Below, piece after piece: positions 1 through 8,901 of a DNA stretch of 64,000 bases (its first letter is position 1; every line of letters starts with the position of its first letter). This DNA is from Winogradskya consettensis (GTDB taxonomy: Bacteria; Actinomycetota; Actinomycetes; Mycobacteriales; Micromonosporaceae). A program made the translations under genes and the position numbers. The notes under the pieces are model-generated. The model was not told the DNA's origin. It did not search any database and worked only from the letters and a program-made list of their open reading frames with translations. The DNA is taken from positions 124,001 to 188,000 of the forward strand of contig NZ_BOQP01000052.1 of NCBI RefSeq assembly GCF_018332715.1, in the 5' to 3' direction.

Positions 1-149
1 ACCATCGCGAGGATGTGCACACCCGCGCCGGTCAGGTCGAAGAGCCCGACGCTCGCCCAGCCGAGGAGACCGAAGGCCACGGCTTCCCAGCCGATGACCA
101 GCCAGCGGCCGGGGCCGGGTGAGTATGGCCGGACCCAATCGTCGTCCAT
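1..149 (-). CDS. Small membrane protein, partial
   Basis: The gene starts at an ATG at position 149 on the minus strand and runs off the left edge, so only about 49 codons are visible. The protein begins with a short polar stretch (MDDDWVRPYSPGPGRW) followed by a continuous hydrophobic segment rich in G, A, L, W and V, as expected for a membrane helix. It lies 57 bp downstream of the Fic-like gene on the same strand and could share its transcript. I do not recognise the family and the C-terminus is missing, so no function is proposed. Confidence 0.55.
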   Translation of the reverse strand, partial: MDDDWVRPYSPGPGRWLVIGWEAVAFGLLGWASVGLFDLTGAGVHILAM

Positions 150-206
150 CAACCGAGTATGGCAACCGCCAACGGCCGCAAAACGGGTAATTCGAACTTC
201 GACGCA

Positions 207-956
207 TCACCCGCCCGAAGGTGCCAACACCTCATCGCCGATCCGGGGGATCTCGTCCGCACCCTCGATCACCGCGGCCGCGTAGTGCCGCAGCCACGAT
301 CGGACACCGTCCGGGGTGCCGGTCGCGTACGCCCCGGCCGATCCCACATATTCGGGCTCGCGGGTGAGATGGCCCGCCTCGACCCCGACCAGGCCGCGGG
401 CGTCGAAGCCGCGGGAGACCAGGGTGAGCCGCGCGGCCGCCCGTGCGACGACACCCGCGGGCCCGGCGAAGGGCCGCAGAGTGATCAATTCGGCGTGCAC
501 GATCGCGGCGAGCAGCAGCGGTGGCGTCCGTTCGTTGCCGGCGACCAGCCCGGCGAGGGCGTCGATGCGGTCAGCGCCGGAGATCAGCCGGCCCAGGTCG
601 GACTCCGCAACGGAGCCGCGGGCTGCCAGCATGTGGAGCCGGGCGAGCACCTGGCGGGGTGCGCGGGGCCAGAGATCGGTCATGCCGCCGAGCGACTCGG
701 AGACGCGCAGAGCGCCCTGCACGATCGGGTCGGTGACCGTGCCACCGCGAACGTCGGCGAGGTCGTAGCGATGGTCTTCCAGGGCCGCGCTGGCCACGGC
801 GGCGCGCAGGCCGACCTCGGCGGCGACCTGGCCCCCGTTGCGGCGCAGCGCCCGGTGCCGCAACGCGGCGTCGACGCGCTCCCGGGCCTCGGTGAAAGCG
901 TCCTCGACCCCGGTCAGGGCGAGCAGCGGAGCCAGCGGATCGTTCGTCACCGGCAT
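207..956 (-). CDS. Fic-domain-like protein with degenerate active site
   Basis: The protein is 249 residues if it starts at the ATG at 956, giving MPVTNDPLAP; an upstream in-frame ATG at 995 is possible but gives an unlikely N-terminus. Around residues 154-170 it reads HAELITLRPFAGPAGVVARA. This lines up with the Fic motif HPFxxGNGR of AMP-transferases, but the catalytic His is Arg and the GNGR anion-hole segment is gone. The helical surroundings look Fic-like and an upstream HAEL resembles the usual HxxF/L helix. It is divergent from acs. Similar proteins beside acs in actinobacteria have been labelled oxidoreductase or Fic family (from memory). Family membership is moderately supported; AMPylation activity is unlikely from the residues seen. 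Confidence 0.6.
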   Translation of the reverse strand: MPVTNDPLAPLLALTGVEDAFTEARERVDAALRHRALRRNGGQVAAEVGLRAAVASAALEDHRYDLADVRGGTVTDPIVQGALRVSESLGGMTDLWPRAPRQVLARLHMLAARGSVAESDLGRLISGADRIDALAGLVAGNERTPPLLLAAIVHAELITLRPFAGPAGVVARAAARLTLVSRGFDARGLVGVEAGHLTREPEYVGSAGAYATGTPDGVRSWLRHYAAAVIEGADEIPRIGDEVLAPSGG

Positions 957-1107
957 ACCGTAACCGGAAAACCCTACGAAACACTTGCTGCGCATTAGGG
1001 CTCAGAAGTGGCAAGATTCGCGCAGCACCGATCAGGATCTGCCCGGTCGGCGCGCACTCTCCGCCACTCAGCGCGCGGGACGAGCACGGGTCGCCCGAGC
1101 GCAACTA

Positions 1108-1117
1108 GTGTGCACAC
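1108..1117. promoter_or_regulatory. Palindrome upstream of acs
   Basis: A perfect 10-bp palindrome, GTGTGCACAC, lies 24 bp before the acs start codon, between it and the divergent Fic-like gene. It could be part of a regulator site. It does not match the CRP consensus TGTGA-N6-TCACA well, so the regulator is unknown. Confidence 0.25.
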
Positions 1118-1140
1118 AACAGAGCAGAGGAGCCGCCCTC

Positions 1141-3126
1141 ATGAGCGAGACGCTGGAGAACCTGTATTCGGAGACGCGGCAGTTCCCGCCGCCCGCCGAC
1201 CTCGCCGCCAATGCCAACGTCAAGGCCGAGGCCTACGACGAAGCCGATGAGAACCGCCAGTGGTTCTGGGAACAACAGGCGAAACGGCTCAGCTGGGCCA
1301 AGCCGTGGGAGCAGGTCCTCGACTGGTCCAACCCGCCCTTCGCCAAGTGGTTCGTCGGCGGCGAGCTGAACATCGCGTACAACTGCGTGGACCGTCATGT
1401 CGAGGCCGGGCATGGCGACAAGGTCGCGATCCACTGGGAGGGCGAGCCCGGGGACACCCGTTCGATCACCTACGCCGACCTGCTCAAGAGCGTCAGCCAG
1501 GCCGCCAACACGCTCACCGAGCTCGGCATCACGGCCGGCGACCGGGTTGCCATCTACCTGCCGATGATCCCCGAGGCCGCGGTGGCGATGCTGGCCTGCG
1601 CGCGGATCGGCGCGACCCACAGCGTCGTGTTCGGCGGGTTCTCGGTGGACGCCCTCTCCACCCGCATCCAGGACGCGGACGCGAAGCTCGTGATCACCGC
1701 GGACGGCGGATACCGGCGGGGCAAGCCGTCCGCGCTCAAGCCGACGGTCGACGACGCTGTCGCGCAGTGCCCGAGCATCGAGCACGTGCTCGTCGTACGC
1801 CGCACCGGTGAAGATGTCGCCTGGGGTGAGAAGGACCTCTGGTGGCACGAGACGGTCGAGCAGGCGAACGACAAGCACGAGCCGCAGGCCTTCGACTCCG
1901 AGCACCCGCTGTTCATCCTCTACACCTCGGGCACGACGGGTAAGCCGAAGGGCATCCTGCACACCACGGGCGGATATCTGACGCAGACGTCGTACACGCA
2001 CAACGCCGTCTTCGACCTGAAGCCCGAGAGTGACGTCTACTGGTGCACCGCCGACATCGGCTGGGTCACCGGGCACTCGTACATCGTCTACGGGCCGCTC
2101 TCCAACGGCGCCACCCAGGTCATGTACGAGGGGACGCCGGACACGCCGAACCGCGGCCGGTTCTGGGAGATCGTCGACAAGTACAAGGTCACCATCCTCT
2201 ACACCGCGCCCACCCTCATCCGCACCATGATGAAGTGGGGCGACGACATCCCGGCGAAGTATGACCTGTCGTCGCTGCGCGTGCTCGGCAGCGTCGGCGA
2301 GCCGATCAATCCCGAGGCCTGGATGTGGTACAGGGCAAATGTCGGCCACGACAACTGCCCCATTGTGGACACCTGGTGGCAGACCGAGACCGGCTCGATG
2401 ATGATCTCTCCGCTGCCCGGTGTCACCAGCACCAAGCCCGGCTCCGCGATGACCGCACTCCCCGGCATCTCGGCGGACGTTGTCGACGACGAGGCCCGCT
2501 CGGTGCCGAACGGCGGCGGCGGGTTCCTGGTGCTGCGCGAGCCGTGGCCGTCGATGCTGCGCACGATCTGGGGTGACGACCAGCGCTTCATCGACACCTA
2601 CTGGTCGCGCTTCGGCAAGGGCGCCGGTGTCGGTGAGGACTGGATCTACTTCGCCGGCGACGGAGCGAAGAAGGACGACGACGGTGCGCTCTGGCTGCTC
2701 GGCCGGGTCGACGACGTCATGCTGATCTCCGGGCACAACATCTCGACCACCGAGGTCGAGTCGGCCCTGGTGTCGCACCCGTCCGTGGCCGAGGCCGCGG
2801 TCGTCGGCGCCACCGACCCGACAACCGGGCAGGCCATCGTGGCGTTCACGATCCCCCGGGGCAACGTCGACACCAGCGGCGAGGCCGGCGAGAAGCTGAT
2901 CCAGGAGCTGCGCCTGCACGTCGCCAAGAAGCTGGGCCCGATCGCCAAGCCCCGGCAGATCATGCTCGTCGCCGAGCTGCCCAAGACCCGGTCCGGAAAA
3001 ATTATGCGACGACTGCTGAAGGACGTCGCGGAGAACAGGTCGCTGGGCGACGTCACGACGTTGCAGGACTCCACGGTCATGGACCTGATCTCGTCAGGCA
3101 TGACTTCGGCCAAGTCCGAGGACTGA
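1141..3126 (+). CDS. acs: Acetyl-CoA synthetase (acetate--CoA ligase, AMP-forming)
   Basis: This 661-residue protein activates acetate with ATP and CoA to acetyl-CoA in the cytoplasm. The start is the ATG at 1141, preceded by AGAGGAG; the longer open frame upstream has no family resemblance. The N-terminal domain ([11 protein letters not shown], then [17 protein letters not shown]) is typical of Acs. The adenylate-forming P-loop [11 protein letters not shown] is at residues 261-271. The C-terminal [11 protein letters not shown] carries Lys620, equivalent to the lysine acetylated to switch off Acs in other bacteria. Length and motifs are complete. The gene stands alone, divergent from the Fic-like gene and closed by a terminator hairpin. 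Confidence 0.97.
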   Translation: MSETLENLYSETRQFPPPADLAANANVKAEAYDEADENRQWFWEQQAKRLSWAKPWEQVLDWSNPPFAKWFVGGELNIAYNCVDRHVEAGHGDKVAIHWEGEPGDTRSITYADLLKSVSQAANTLTELGITAGDRVAIYLPMIPEAAVAMLACARIGATHSVVFGGFSVDALSTRIQDADAKLVITADGGYRRGKPSALKPTVDDAVAQCPSIEHVLVVRRTGEDVAWGEKDLWWHETVEQANDKHEPQAFDSEHPLFILYTSGTTGKPKGILHTTGGYLTQTSYTHNAVFDLKPESDVYWCTADIGWVTGHSYIVYGPLSNGATQVMYEGTPDTPNRGRFWEIVDKYKVTILYTAPTLIRTMMKWGDDIPAKYDLSSLRVLGSVGEPINPEAWMWYRANVGHDNCPIVDTWWQTETGSMMISPLPGVTSTKPGSAMTALPGISADVVDDEARSVPNGGGGFLVLREPWPSMLRTIWGDDQRFIDTYWSRFGKGAGVGEDWIYFAGDGAKKDDDGALWLLGRVDDVMLISGHNISTTEVESALVSHPSVAEAAVVGATDPTTGQAIVAFTIPRGNVDTSGEAGEKLIQELRLHVAKKLGPIAKPRQIMLVAELPKTRSGKIMRRLLKDVAENRSLGDVTTLQDSTVMDLISSGMTSAKSED

Positions 3127-3141
3127 CCGCACACGCATCGG

Positions 3142-3167
3142 CGGCAGTGGGTGACAATCCACTGCCG
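3142..3167 (+). terminator. acs: Terminator hairpin after acs
   Basis: CGGCAGTGG and CCACTGCCG form a perfect 9-bp stem with an 8-nt loop, starting 15 bp after the acs stop codon. There is no long T-run, as is common in actinobacteria. Confidence 0.7.
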
Positions 3168-3192
3168 TCGATGTTATGACCTAACTGGACCT

Positions 3193-3299
3193 TGCCAGGC
3201 ATCGCTATATCTGCATACGTTCTCTCCAGCCCCGGATCCGGGGCCTGCTAGGCCGCCCGCCGAACCACGGCGTGCGGTCCTGTCAACGGAGGTAACGTA
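3193..3299 (+). promoter_or_regulatory. Promoter/leader of first M6-like protease
   Basis: A possible -35 TTGCCA (3193-3198) sits 16 bp before CATACG. The decamer GCATACGTTC (3213-3222) is followed by a small hairpin (CCCCGG/CCGGGG, 3230-3243) and a strong ribosome site GGAGGTAAC just before the GTG start. The same decamer, hairpin position and GGAGGTA..TAGTG start context recur upstream of the second protease gene (5789-5877), although the hairpin stem sequence differs. That suggests shared regulation. Confidence 0.45.
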
Positions 3300-5681
3300 G
3301 TGCGCAAGGTAGTCGTGGGACTGCTGGGCGCCGCGATGGTGACCAGTGTCGGGATCTCGCTCCCGACCGTCGCCAACGCTGCTCCACCTGCCGATCCGGC
3401 ACCGGCCAGTCAGGCCGGCACCGCCACCGTCGACGACATCCCCAACCCGTTCAACGACAAGACCCGGGCGCTGCGCCAGCAGGCCATCACCGATGTGCTC
3501 ACCGGCCGCGCCAAGCCGATCGAGCGCAACGGCAGCACGGTGGTCAAGGTCGGCAAGACCCAGGGCGTGTCAGCGCTCAACAAGACGGCGACCACGAACG
3601 ACGACGGCGTCGACCAGTACGTCGAACTCGAGCGTGAGAACACCGACCGGATCTTCGTGATCCTCGCGGAGTTCGGCAACGACCGGCACCCCAGCTACCC
3701 CGACGTGGACAGCGACCCGGCGACCGCCGGCCCCGCGACGTTCGAGGGTCCGCTGCACAACTCGATCCCGGAGCCCGACCGCGGCGTGGACAACTCCACG
3801 ATCTGGCGGTCCGACTACAGCTCCGACTACTTCCGCAACCTCTACTTCGGCGACGGTGCGGGCACCGAGTCGCTGAAGACCTATATGCAGACGCAGTCGT
3901 CCGGCCGCTACAGCGTCGACGGCGAGGTCACCGACTGGGTCAAGGTCAAGTACAACGAGGCCCGGTACGGTCGCGACCTCTGCGGCAGCCACGTGTGCAG
4001 CAACGTCCAGCAGCTCGTCCGTGACGCCGCGAACCAGTGGGTCATCGACCAGCGGGCCGCCGGGCGTACCGAGGATCAGATCGTCGCGGACCTGCAGTCG
4101 TTCGACCAGCACGACCGGTACGACTACGACAACGACGGCGACTTCAACGAGCCGGACGGCTACATCGACCACTTCCAGATCGTGCACGCCGGTGGCGACC
4201 AGGCCGACGGTGACCCGCAGCAGGGTGAGGACGCCATCTGGAGCCACCGCTCCTATGTGAGCTCGGGCGACGCCGGCTCCACCGGCCCGTCGGGCAACCT
4301 GCGCGGCGGCACCCAGGTCGGCGACACCGGCCTCTGGATCGGTGACTACACGATGCAGCCGGAGAACGGTGGCCTCGCCGTCTTCGCCCACGAGTACACG
4401 CACGACCTCACGCTGCCGGACGACTACGACACCACCGGCGGCGGCGACAACGCCAACGAGTACTGGACGCTGATGGCGCAGAACCGCCTCAGTGCCACGG
4501 GCGACCAGGGCATCGGCACCCGCCCGGGCGACATGGGGGCGTGGAACAAGCTCCAGCTCGGCTGGCTCGACTACGAGGTCCTGGTCAAGGGTCAGCAGAA
4601 GACCCTCGAGCTCGGCCCGGAGGAGTACAACACCGCCAAGGCGCAGGCCGCGGTCGTGGTGCTCCCCGACAAGCAGGTCGTCACACCGCTGGGCGCACCG
4701 TACGCCGGAACCAAGCAGTACTTCTCCGGCAACGCGGACGACCTCGAGACCGCGCTGACCAAGGACGTCGACCTCACCGGTAAGGCCACCGGCTCGGTCA
4801 CGCTCAAGGGCCGCTACGCCATCGAGGTCGACTACGACTACCTCTACTTCGAGGCGTCGACCGACAACGGCAGCACCTGGACCCGGCTCAACGGCACGGT
4901 CAACGGCGCCGCCTTCCCGACCGACGGCAGTGGCAACCCGGCGCTGACCGGCAGCACCGGTGGCGCCTGGGCGGACATCGCTGTGCCGCTCAACGCGTAC
5001 GCGGGCCAGAAGGTCAAGTTCCGCCTGCACTACCTGACCGACGGCGGCGTCTCCGAGGGCGGGTTCTTCGGCGACAACCTGACGGTCACCACCGACGGCA
5101 CCGTGGTGTCGACGGACGGCGCTGAGACCACCCCGACCTGGACCCCCGCGGGCTTCAGCGTCGTCGGTTCCTCGACCAGCGCGGCGTACGACAACTTCTA
5201 CATCGTCGGCAACCGCTCGTACGTCGGCTACGACCAGTACCTCAAGACGGGCCCGTACTTCTTCGGCTACCCGGCGAAGCCCGACTTCGTGGATCACTTC
5301 TCGTACCAGCAGGGCGTGCTGATCTCGTACTGGGACACCTCGGTCTCGGACAACAACGTCAGCACCCACCCCGGCACCGGCCGCAACCTGTACGTCGACG
5401 CGCACCCGGAGCCGGTCTACAACCTGGAGGGTGTGCCGTGGCGCGCCCGGGTGCAGATCTACGACGCACCATTCGGGTTGAAGAAGGCCGATTCGTTCAC
5501 GCTGCACATCAACGGCAAGGCCAGCTACATCCGTGGCCAGGCCGCGCAACCGACGTTCGATGACACCCAGAAGTACTTCTACGACGAGACCCCGGCCGCA
5601 GGCGTCAAGCTGCCCGCCGCCGGCGTCAAGATCCAGGTCACCGCACAGTCCGGCACCTCGGCGACGGTGAAGTTCAGCTAA
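3300..5681 (+). CDS. Secreted immune inhibitor A-like metalloprotease (M6 family), copy 1
   Basis: The protein has 793 residues and starts at the GTG at 3300 behind a strong GGAGGTAAC. A Sec signal peptide (MRKVVVGLLGAAM...) has a likely cleavage after AxA at residues 25-27, followed by a propeptide-like region. The zinc motif HEYTHDL starts at residue 364 and continues LPDDYD, matching the M6 pattern HExxHxLxLPDxYD of bacillary InhA. The glycine usual after HEY is Thr here, and a second Gly of the motif is also Thr. An acidic patch (DYDNDGDFNEPDGY) before it may bind calcium. The C-terminal half resembles the InhA beta-rich domains. It should be exported and degrade extracellular proteins. 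A second copy follows directly, pointing to tandem duplication. Confidence 0.9.
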   Translation: MRKVVVGLLGAAMVTSVGISLPTVANAAPPADPAPASQAGTATVDDIPNPFNDKTRALRQQAITDVLTGRAKPIERNGSTVVKVGKTQGVSALNKTATTNDDGVDQYVELERENTDRIFVILAEFGNDRHPSYPDVDSDPATAGPATFEGPLHNSIPEPDRGVDNSTIWRSDYSSDYFRNLYFGDGAGTESLKTYMQTQSSGRYSVDGEVTDWVKVKYNEARYGRDLCGSHVCSNVQQLVRDAANQWVIDQRAAGRTEDQIVADLQSFDQHDRYDYDNDGDFNEPDGYIDHFQIVHAGGDQADGDPQQGEDAIWSHRSYVSSGDAGSTGPSGNLRGGTQVGDTGLWIGDYTMQPENGGLAVFAHEYTHDLTLPDDYDTTGGGDNANEYWTLMAQNRLSATGDQGIGTRPGDMGAWNKLQLGWLDYEVLVKGQQKTLELGPEEYNTAKAQAAVVVLPDKQVVTPLGAPYAGTKQYFSGNADDLETALTKDVDLTGKATGSVTLKGRYAIEVDYDYLYFEASTDNGSTWTRLNGTVNGAAFPTDGSGNPALTGSTGGAWADIAVPLNAYAGQKVKFRLHYLTDGGVSEGGFFGDNLTVTTDGTVVSTDGAETTPTWTPAGFSVVGSSTSAAYDNFYIVGNRSYVGYDQYLKTGPYFFGYPAKPDFVDHFSYQQGVLISYWDTSVSDNNVSTHPGTGRNLYVDAHPEPVYNLEGVPWRARVQIYDAPFGLKKADSFTLHINGKASYIRGQAAQPTFDDTQKYFYDETPAAGVKLPAAGVKIQVTAQSGTSATVKFS

Positions 5682-5695
5682 AGCACCATCATGGA

Positions 5696-5730
5696 GGCGG
5701 CGCTGGGAAAACTCTCCCGGCGCCGCCTTT
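5696..5730 (+). terminator. Terminator between the two M6-like genes
   Basis: GGCGGCGCTGGGA (5696-5708) pairs with TCCCGGCGCCGCC (5715-5727) over 13 bp with one G-U pair, followed by TTT. It starts 15 bp after the first protease stop codon, so the two copies are probably transcribed separately. Confidence 0.8.
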
Positions 5731-5788
5731 CACGTGTGTAAAGATCTTGATTAATTTCACTACATCACTTCCACGTATCTAATTTTTT

Positions 5789-5877
5789 GCATACGTTCAC
5801 CTGGGTCCCGAACACGGGACCTCTGCATGCCGAGCCGCTGCACCCCAGCGATTCGGGCACGTCGACGGAGGTACGTA
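5789..5877 (+). promoter_or_regulatory. Promoter/leader of second M6-like protease
   Basis: The decamer GCATACGTTC (5789-5798) is followed by a hairpin (GGTCCCG/CGGGACC, 5804-5821) and a GGAGGTACGTA ribosome site right before the GTG start. The arrangement mirrors the leader at 3213-3299 with a different stem sequence, while the decamer is identical. Confidence 0.45.
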
Positions 5878-8256
5878 GTGCGCAAAGTAGTCGTGGGACT
5901 ACTCAGCGCCGCCATGGTCACCAGTGTCGGGATCGCTCTCCCGACCGTGGCTCAGGCGGCGCCTCCGGTGGAGCCCGTCCCGGCGGCCGCGAAGGCCCCC
6001 AAGAAGGACGATCTCCCCAACCCCCTTGAGGACAAGCGCCGCGAACTGCGCCAGACCGCCATTCAGGGAGTCCTGAAGGGCAAGATCAAGACGCAGAAGC
6101 GGAACGGCAGCACCGTTGCGAAGGTCGGCAAGACCCAGGGCGGCGGCCTCGCCGACCGTACGGTCGCGGCCACCGGCCAGGACCAGTACGTCGAGCTCGA
6201 CAACGAGCGCACCGACAAGATCTTCGTGATCCTGGCGGAGTTCGGCAACCAGCGGCACCCGAACTACCCGGACGTCGACAGCGACCCGGCCACGCCGGGT
6301 CCGACCACGTTCGAGGGTCCGCTGCACAACTCGATCCCGGCGCCCGACCGGGCCCAGGACAACACCACGGTCTGGCAGGCGGACTACAACAAGGAGCACT
6401 ACGAGTCGCTGTACTTCGGCGACGGCTCCGACGCCGAGTCGCTCAAGACCTACTACCAGACCCAGTCCTCGGGTCGCTACAGCGTCGAGGGCGAGGTGTC
6501 CGACTGGGTGAAGGTGCCCTACAACGAGGCCCGCTACGGCCGCGACTGCGACATCAACGGTCTCTGCACCGACACCAACGCCTGGGCGCTCATCAAGGAC
6601 GCCGTGGCGCAGTGGGTCGCGACCCGCAAGGCCGCCGGCAAGACCGACGCCGAGATCGCCACTGAGATCAAGCAGTTCGACCAGTGGGACCGTAACGACT
6701 ACGACGGCGACGGCAACTTCAACGAGCCCGACGGTTACATCGACCACTTCCAGATCGTCCACGCCGGCGGCGACCAGTCCGACGGTGACCCGCAGCAGGG
6801 TGAGGACGCCATCTGGGCGCACCGCTGGAACGCCTACCTGAACACCGTCGGCATCGACGGCCCCTCGTACAACAAGTACGGCGGCACGCAGGTCGGCAAC
6901 ACCGGTGTCTGGATCTCCGACTACACCATGCAGCCGGAGAACGGCGGCCTCTCGGTCTTCGCCCACGAGTACGGGCACGACCTCGGCCTGCCGGACGACT
7001 ACGACACCAGCGGCGGCACGAACAACAACAGCGAGTTCTGGACCCTGATGGCGCAGAGCCGTCTCTCCGGGGCCGGCGAGCCGCTCGGCACGCGCCCGGG
7101 TGACATCGGCGCCTGGAACAAGCTGCAGCTCGGCTGGCTGGACTACGAGGTCGTGGTCAAGGGCCAGCAGAAGACCCTCGAGCTCGGTCCGCAGGAGTAC
7201 AACACCAGCAAGGCCCAGGGTGCTGTGGTCGTGCTGCCGGACAAGCAGGTCACCACGCCGCTCGGTGCGCCCTACGCCGGCACGAAGCAGTACTTCTCCG
7301 GCAACGACGACGGCCTCAACACCACGCTGACCAAGGCGGTCGACCTGACCGGCAAGACCAGCGCGTCGCTCGACCTCAAGGGCCGCTACAACATCGAAGA
7401 GGGGTACGACTACCTCTACTTCGAGGCCTCGGAGGACGGCGCCACCTGGACCGCCCTTGACGGCACTGTGGACGGTCAGCCGCTCGGTACCGACGGCGGA
7501 GAGCCGGGTCGTCCCGCGGTTTCCGGCACGAGCAACGGCGCGTGGCAGAGCTTCCACATCCCGCTCGACGCGTACGCCGGCAAGAAGATCTCGCTCCGCC
7601 TGCACTACCTGACCGACGGTGGCGTCTCCGAGGGTGGTTTCTTCGGCGACGACCTGGCGATCACGGCGAACGGTGCCGTTGTCTCCACCGACGGTGCCGA
7701 GACCACCCCGACCTGGACCGCCAAGGGCTTCAGCGTCGTCGGTGCCTCGACCAGCGCGGCGTTCGACAACTTCTACATCGTGGGCAACCGCAGCTACGTC
7801 GCCTACGACAAGTACCTCAAGACGGGCCCGTACAACTTCGGCTACCCGACCCGGCCGGACTACGCGGAGCACTTCGCGTACCAGCAGGGCGTGCTCATCT
7901 CGTACTGGGACACCTCGGTGGCGGACAACAACGTCAACGTCCACCCGGGCTCCGGCCGTAACCTGATCATCGACGCGCACCCCGAGCCGATCTACAACCT
8001 CGAGGGCGTGCCGTGGCGGTCGCGGATCCAGCTGTACGACGCTCCGTTCAGCACCACCAAGGCGGACTCGTTCACGCTGCACGTCAACGGCAAGGCCAGC
8101 TACATCCGTGGCCAGGCCGCGTCGACCACGTTCGACGACACCCAGAAGTACTTCTACGACGAGACCCCGTGGGCGGGCGTCAAGCTTCCCGCCGCCGGTG
8201 TCAAGATCCAGGTCACCGCGCAGTCCGGAACCTCGGCCACGGTCAAGTTCTCCTGA
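5878..8256 (+). CDS. Secreted immune inhibitor A-like metalloprotease (M6 family), copy 2
   Basis: This 792-residue paralogue of the preceding gene starts at the GTG at 5878, and its first 19 residues differ from copy 1 by a single change (Gly10 to Ser). An open frame upstream to 5827 is not needed. The signal peptide ends at AQA (25-27). The zinc motif HEYGHDL begins at residue 363 and is followed by GLPDDYD, the canonical M6 form, unlike copy 1 where both glycines are Thr. Two cysteines bracket a short insertion near residue 222 (CDINGLC), matching CGSHVC in copy 1. The C-terminal regions of the two copies are nearly collinear. It should be an exported zinc protease. A 16-bp stem terminator follows. 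Confidence 0.92.
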   Translation: MRKVVVGLLSAAMVTSVGIALPTVAQAAPPVEPVPAAAKAPKKDDLPNPLEDKRRELRQTAIQGVLKGKIKTQKRNGSTVAKVGKTQGGGLADRTVAATGQDQYVELDNERTDKIFVILAEFGNQRHPNYPDVDSDPATPGPTTFEGPLHNSIPAPDRAQDNTTVWQADYNKEHYESLYFGDGSDAESLKTYYQTQSSGRYSVEGEVSDWVKVPYNEARYGRDCDINGLCTDTNAWALIKDAVAQWVATRKAAGKTDAEIATEIKQFDQWDRNDYDGDGNFNEPDGYIDHFQIVHAGGDQSDGDPQQGEDAIWAHRWNAYLNTVGIDGPSYNKYGGTQVGNTGVWISDYTMQPENGGLSVFAHEYGHDLGLPDDYDTSGGTNNNSEFWTLMAQSRLSGAGEPLGTRPGDIGAWNKLQLGWLDYEVVVKGQQKTLELGPQEYNTSKAQGAVVVLPDKQVTTPLGAPYAGTKQYFSGNDDGLNTTLTKAVDLTGKTSASLDLKGRYNIEEGYDYLYFEASEDGATWTALDGTVDGQPLGTDGGEPGRPAVSGTSNGAWQSFHIPLDAYAGKKISLRLHYLTDGGVSEGGFFGDDLAITANGAVVSTDGAETTPTWTAKGFSVVGASTSAAFDNFYIVGNRSYVAYDKYLKTGPYNFGYPTRPDYAEHFAYQQGVLISYWDTSVADNNVNVHPGSGRNLIIDAHPEPIYNLEGVPWRSRIQLYDAPFSTTKADSFTLHVNGKASYIRGQAASTTFDDTQKYFYDETPWAGVKLPAAGVKIQVTAQSGTSATVKFS

Positions 8257-8271
8257 TCTCTCGCGTCGGCT

Positions 8272-8313
8272 GAGCTGCCCGGGGACCTTCTGGTCCCCGG
8301 GCAGCTCTGTTTT
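8272..8313 (+). terminator. Strong terminator after second M6-like gene
   Basis: Positions 8272-8287 and 8292-8307 form a perfect 16-bp GC-rich stem with loop TTCT, followed by TGTTTT. It is one of the clearest intrinsic terminators in the window. Confidence 0.9.
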
Positions 8314-8365
8314 CAGGACCAGATTTCCAGGACCAGGTTTCCAAGGCCAGGTTTCCAAGGCTGGG
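8310..8365. repeat. 14-bp tandem repeat, 4 copies
   Basis: Four consecutive 14-bp units of the type TTTCCAGGACCAGG (8310-8323, 8324-8337, 8338-8351, 8352-8365) begin in the T-run of the preceding terminator. They are non-coding and vary at two to four positions. Confidence 0.9.
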
Positions 8366-8402
8366 CGGGAACCTGCCAGGCCGATCAGTGGTCCCACTCC
8401 CC

Positions 8403-8858
8403 ATGACCTCTATGGGTACGCGCACAGCGGCCGCACTGACAGCGATAACCCTTTCGGGCTGCGCCGCAGCCACTCCTCCTTCGGCAGCGCTTCCCTCGAC
8501 GACCCCCGCGCGTCCCTCGACCACTCCCGCGCTCCCCTCGACGACCCCCGCGCTTCCTTTCAACTCGGTCCCCACCGGTCCTCCCCCCGGCCTCACCAAG
8601 CCCGTCAAGCCCCCGAAAACTCCCACGGACGTCATCCAGAGCCCCGGCTGGACCGAGGGCTACGTCCTGCGCGGCGGGAGCGGTCCGTGCTACGGCCTGC
8701 TCGACATGGACGGTTTTCCCTATGCGATGTACTCCGACACGGGCACGGCGCTGAAGAAGGGCGATCACGTACGGGTCCGGGTCGTTCCCGCCACGCTGCG
8801 TATCTATTGCGGCGAAGGCACACCGGTACGCATGGAGGCCGTCGAACACGTCTCGTAA
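8403..8858 (+). CDS. Small secreted lipoprotein, unknown function
   Basis: The protein is about 151 residues from the ATG at 8403; ATG 8412 or GTG 8388 are alternatives, and none has a clear ribosome site. The N-terminus ends in a lipobox-like LSGC, so the Cys at about residue 20 would be lipidated and the protein anchored outside the membrane. A Pro/Thr-rich spacer contains three 7-residue repeats (PSTTPAR/L) encoded by a 21-bp DNA repeat. The C-terminal part (GYVLRGGSGPCYGLLDMDG, then KKGDHVRVRV) looks like a small beta domain, perhaps OB-like. I do not recognise a family. It is monocistronic and lies upstream of the hydrolase gene on the same strand. Confidence 0.6.
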   Translation: MTSMGTRTAAALTAITLSGCAAATPPSAALPSTTPARPSTTPALPSTTPALPFNSVPTGPPPGLTKPVKPPKTPTDVIQSPGWTEGYVLRGGSGPCYGLLDMDGFPYAMYSDTGTALKKGDHVRVRVVPATLRIYCGEGTPVRMEAVEHVS

Positions 8859-8901
8859 CCGCAACGTCCGAACCCTGTGTGTTGCCCGTACGCTGGACTT
8901 C

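Noticed and set aside
3211-3299. Riboswitch in the protease leaders
   Set aside because: The hairpin is only 6-7 bp and no known aptamer core is seen; a simple leader hairpin suffices.
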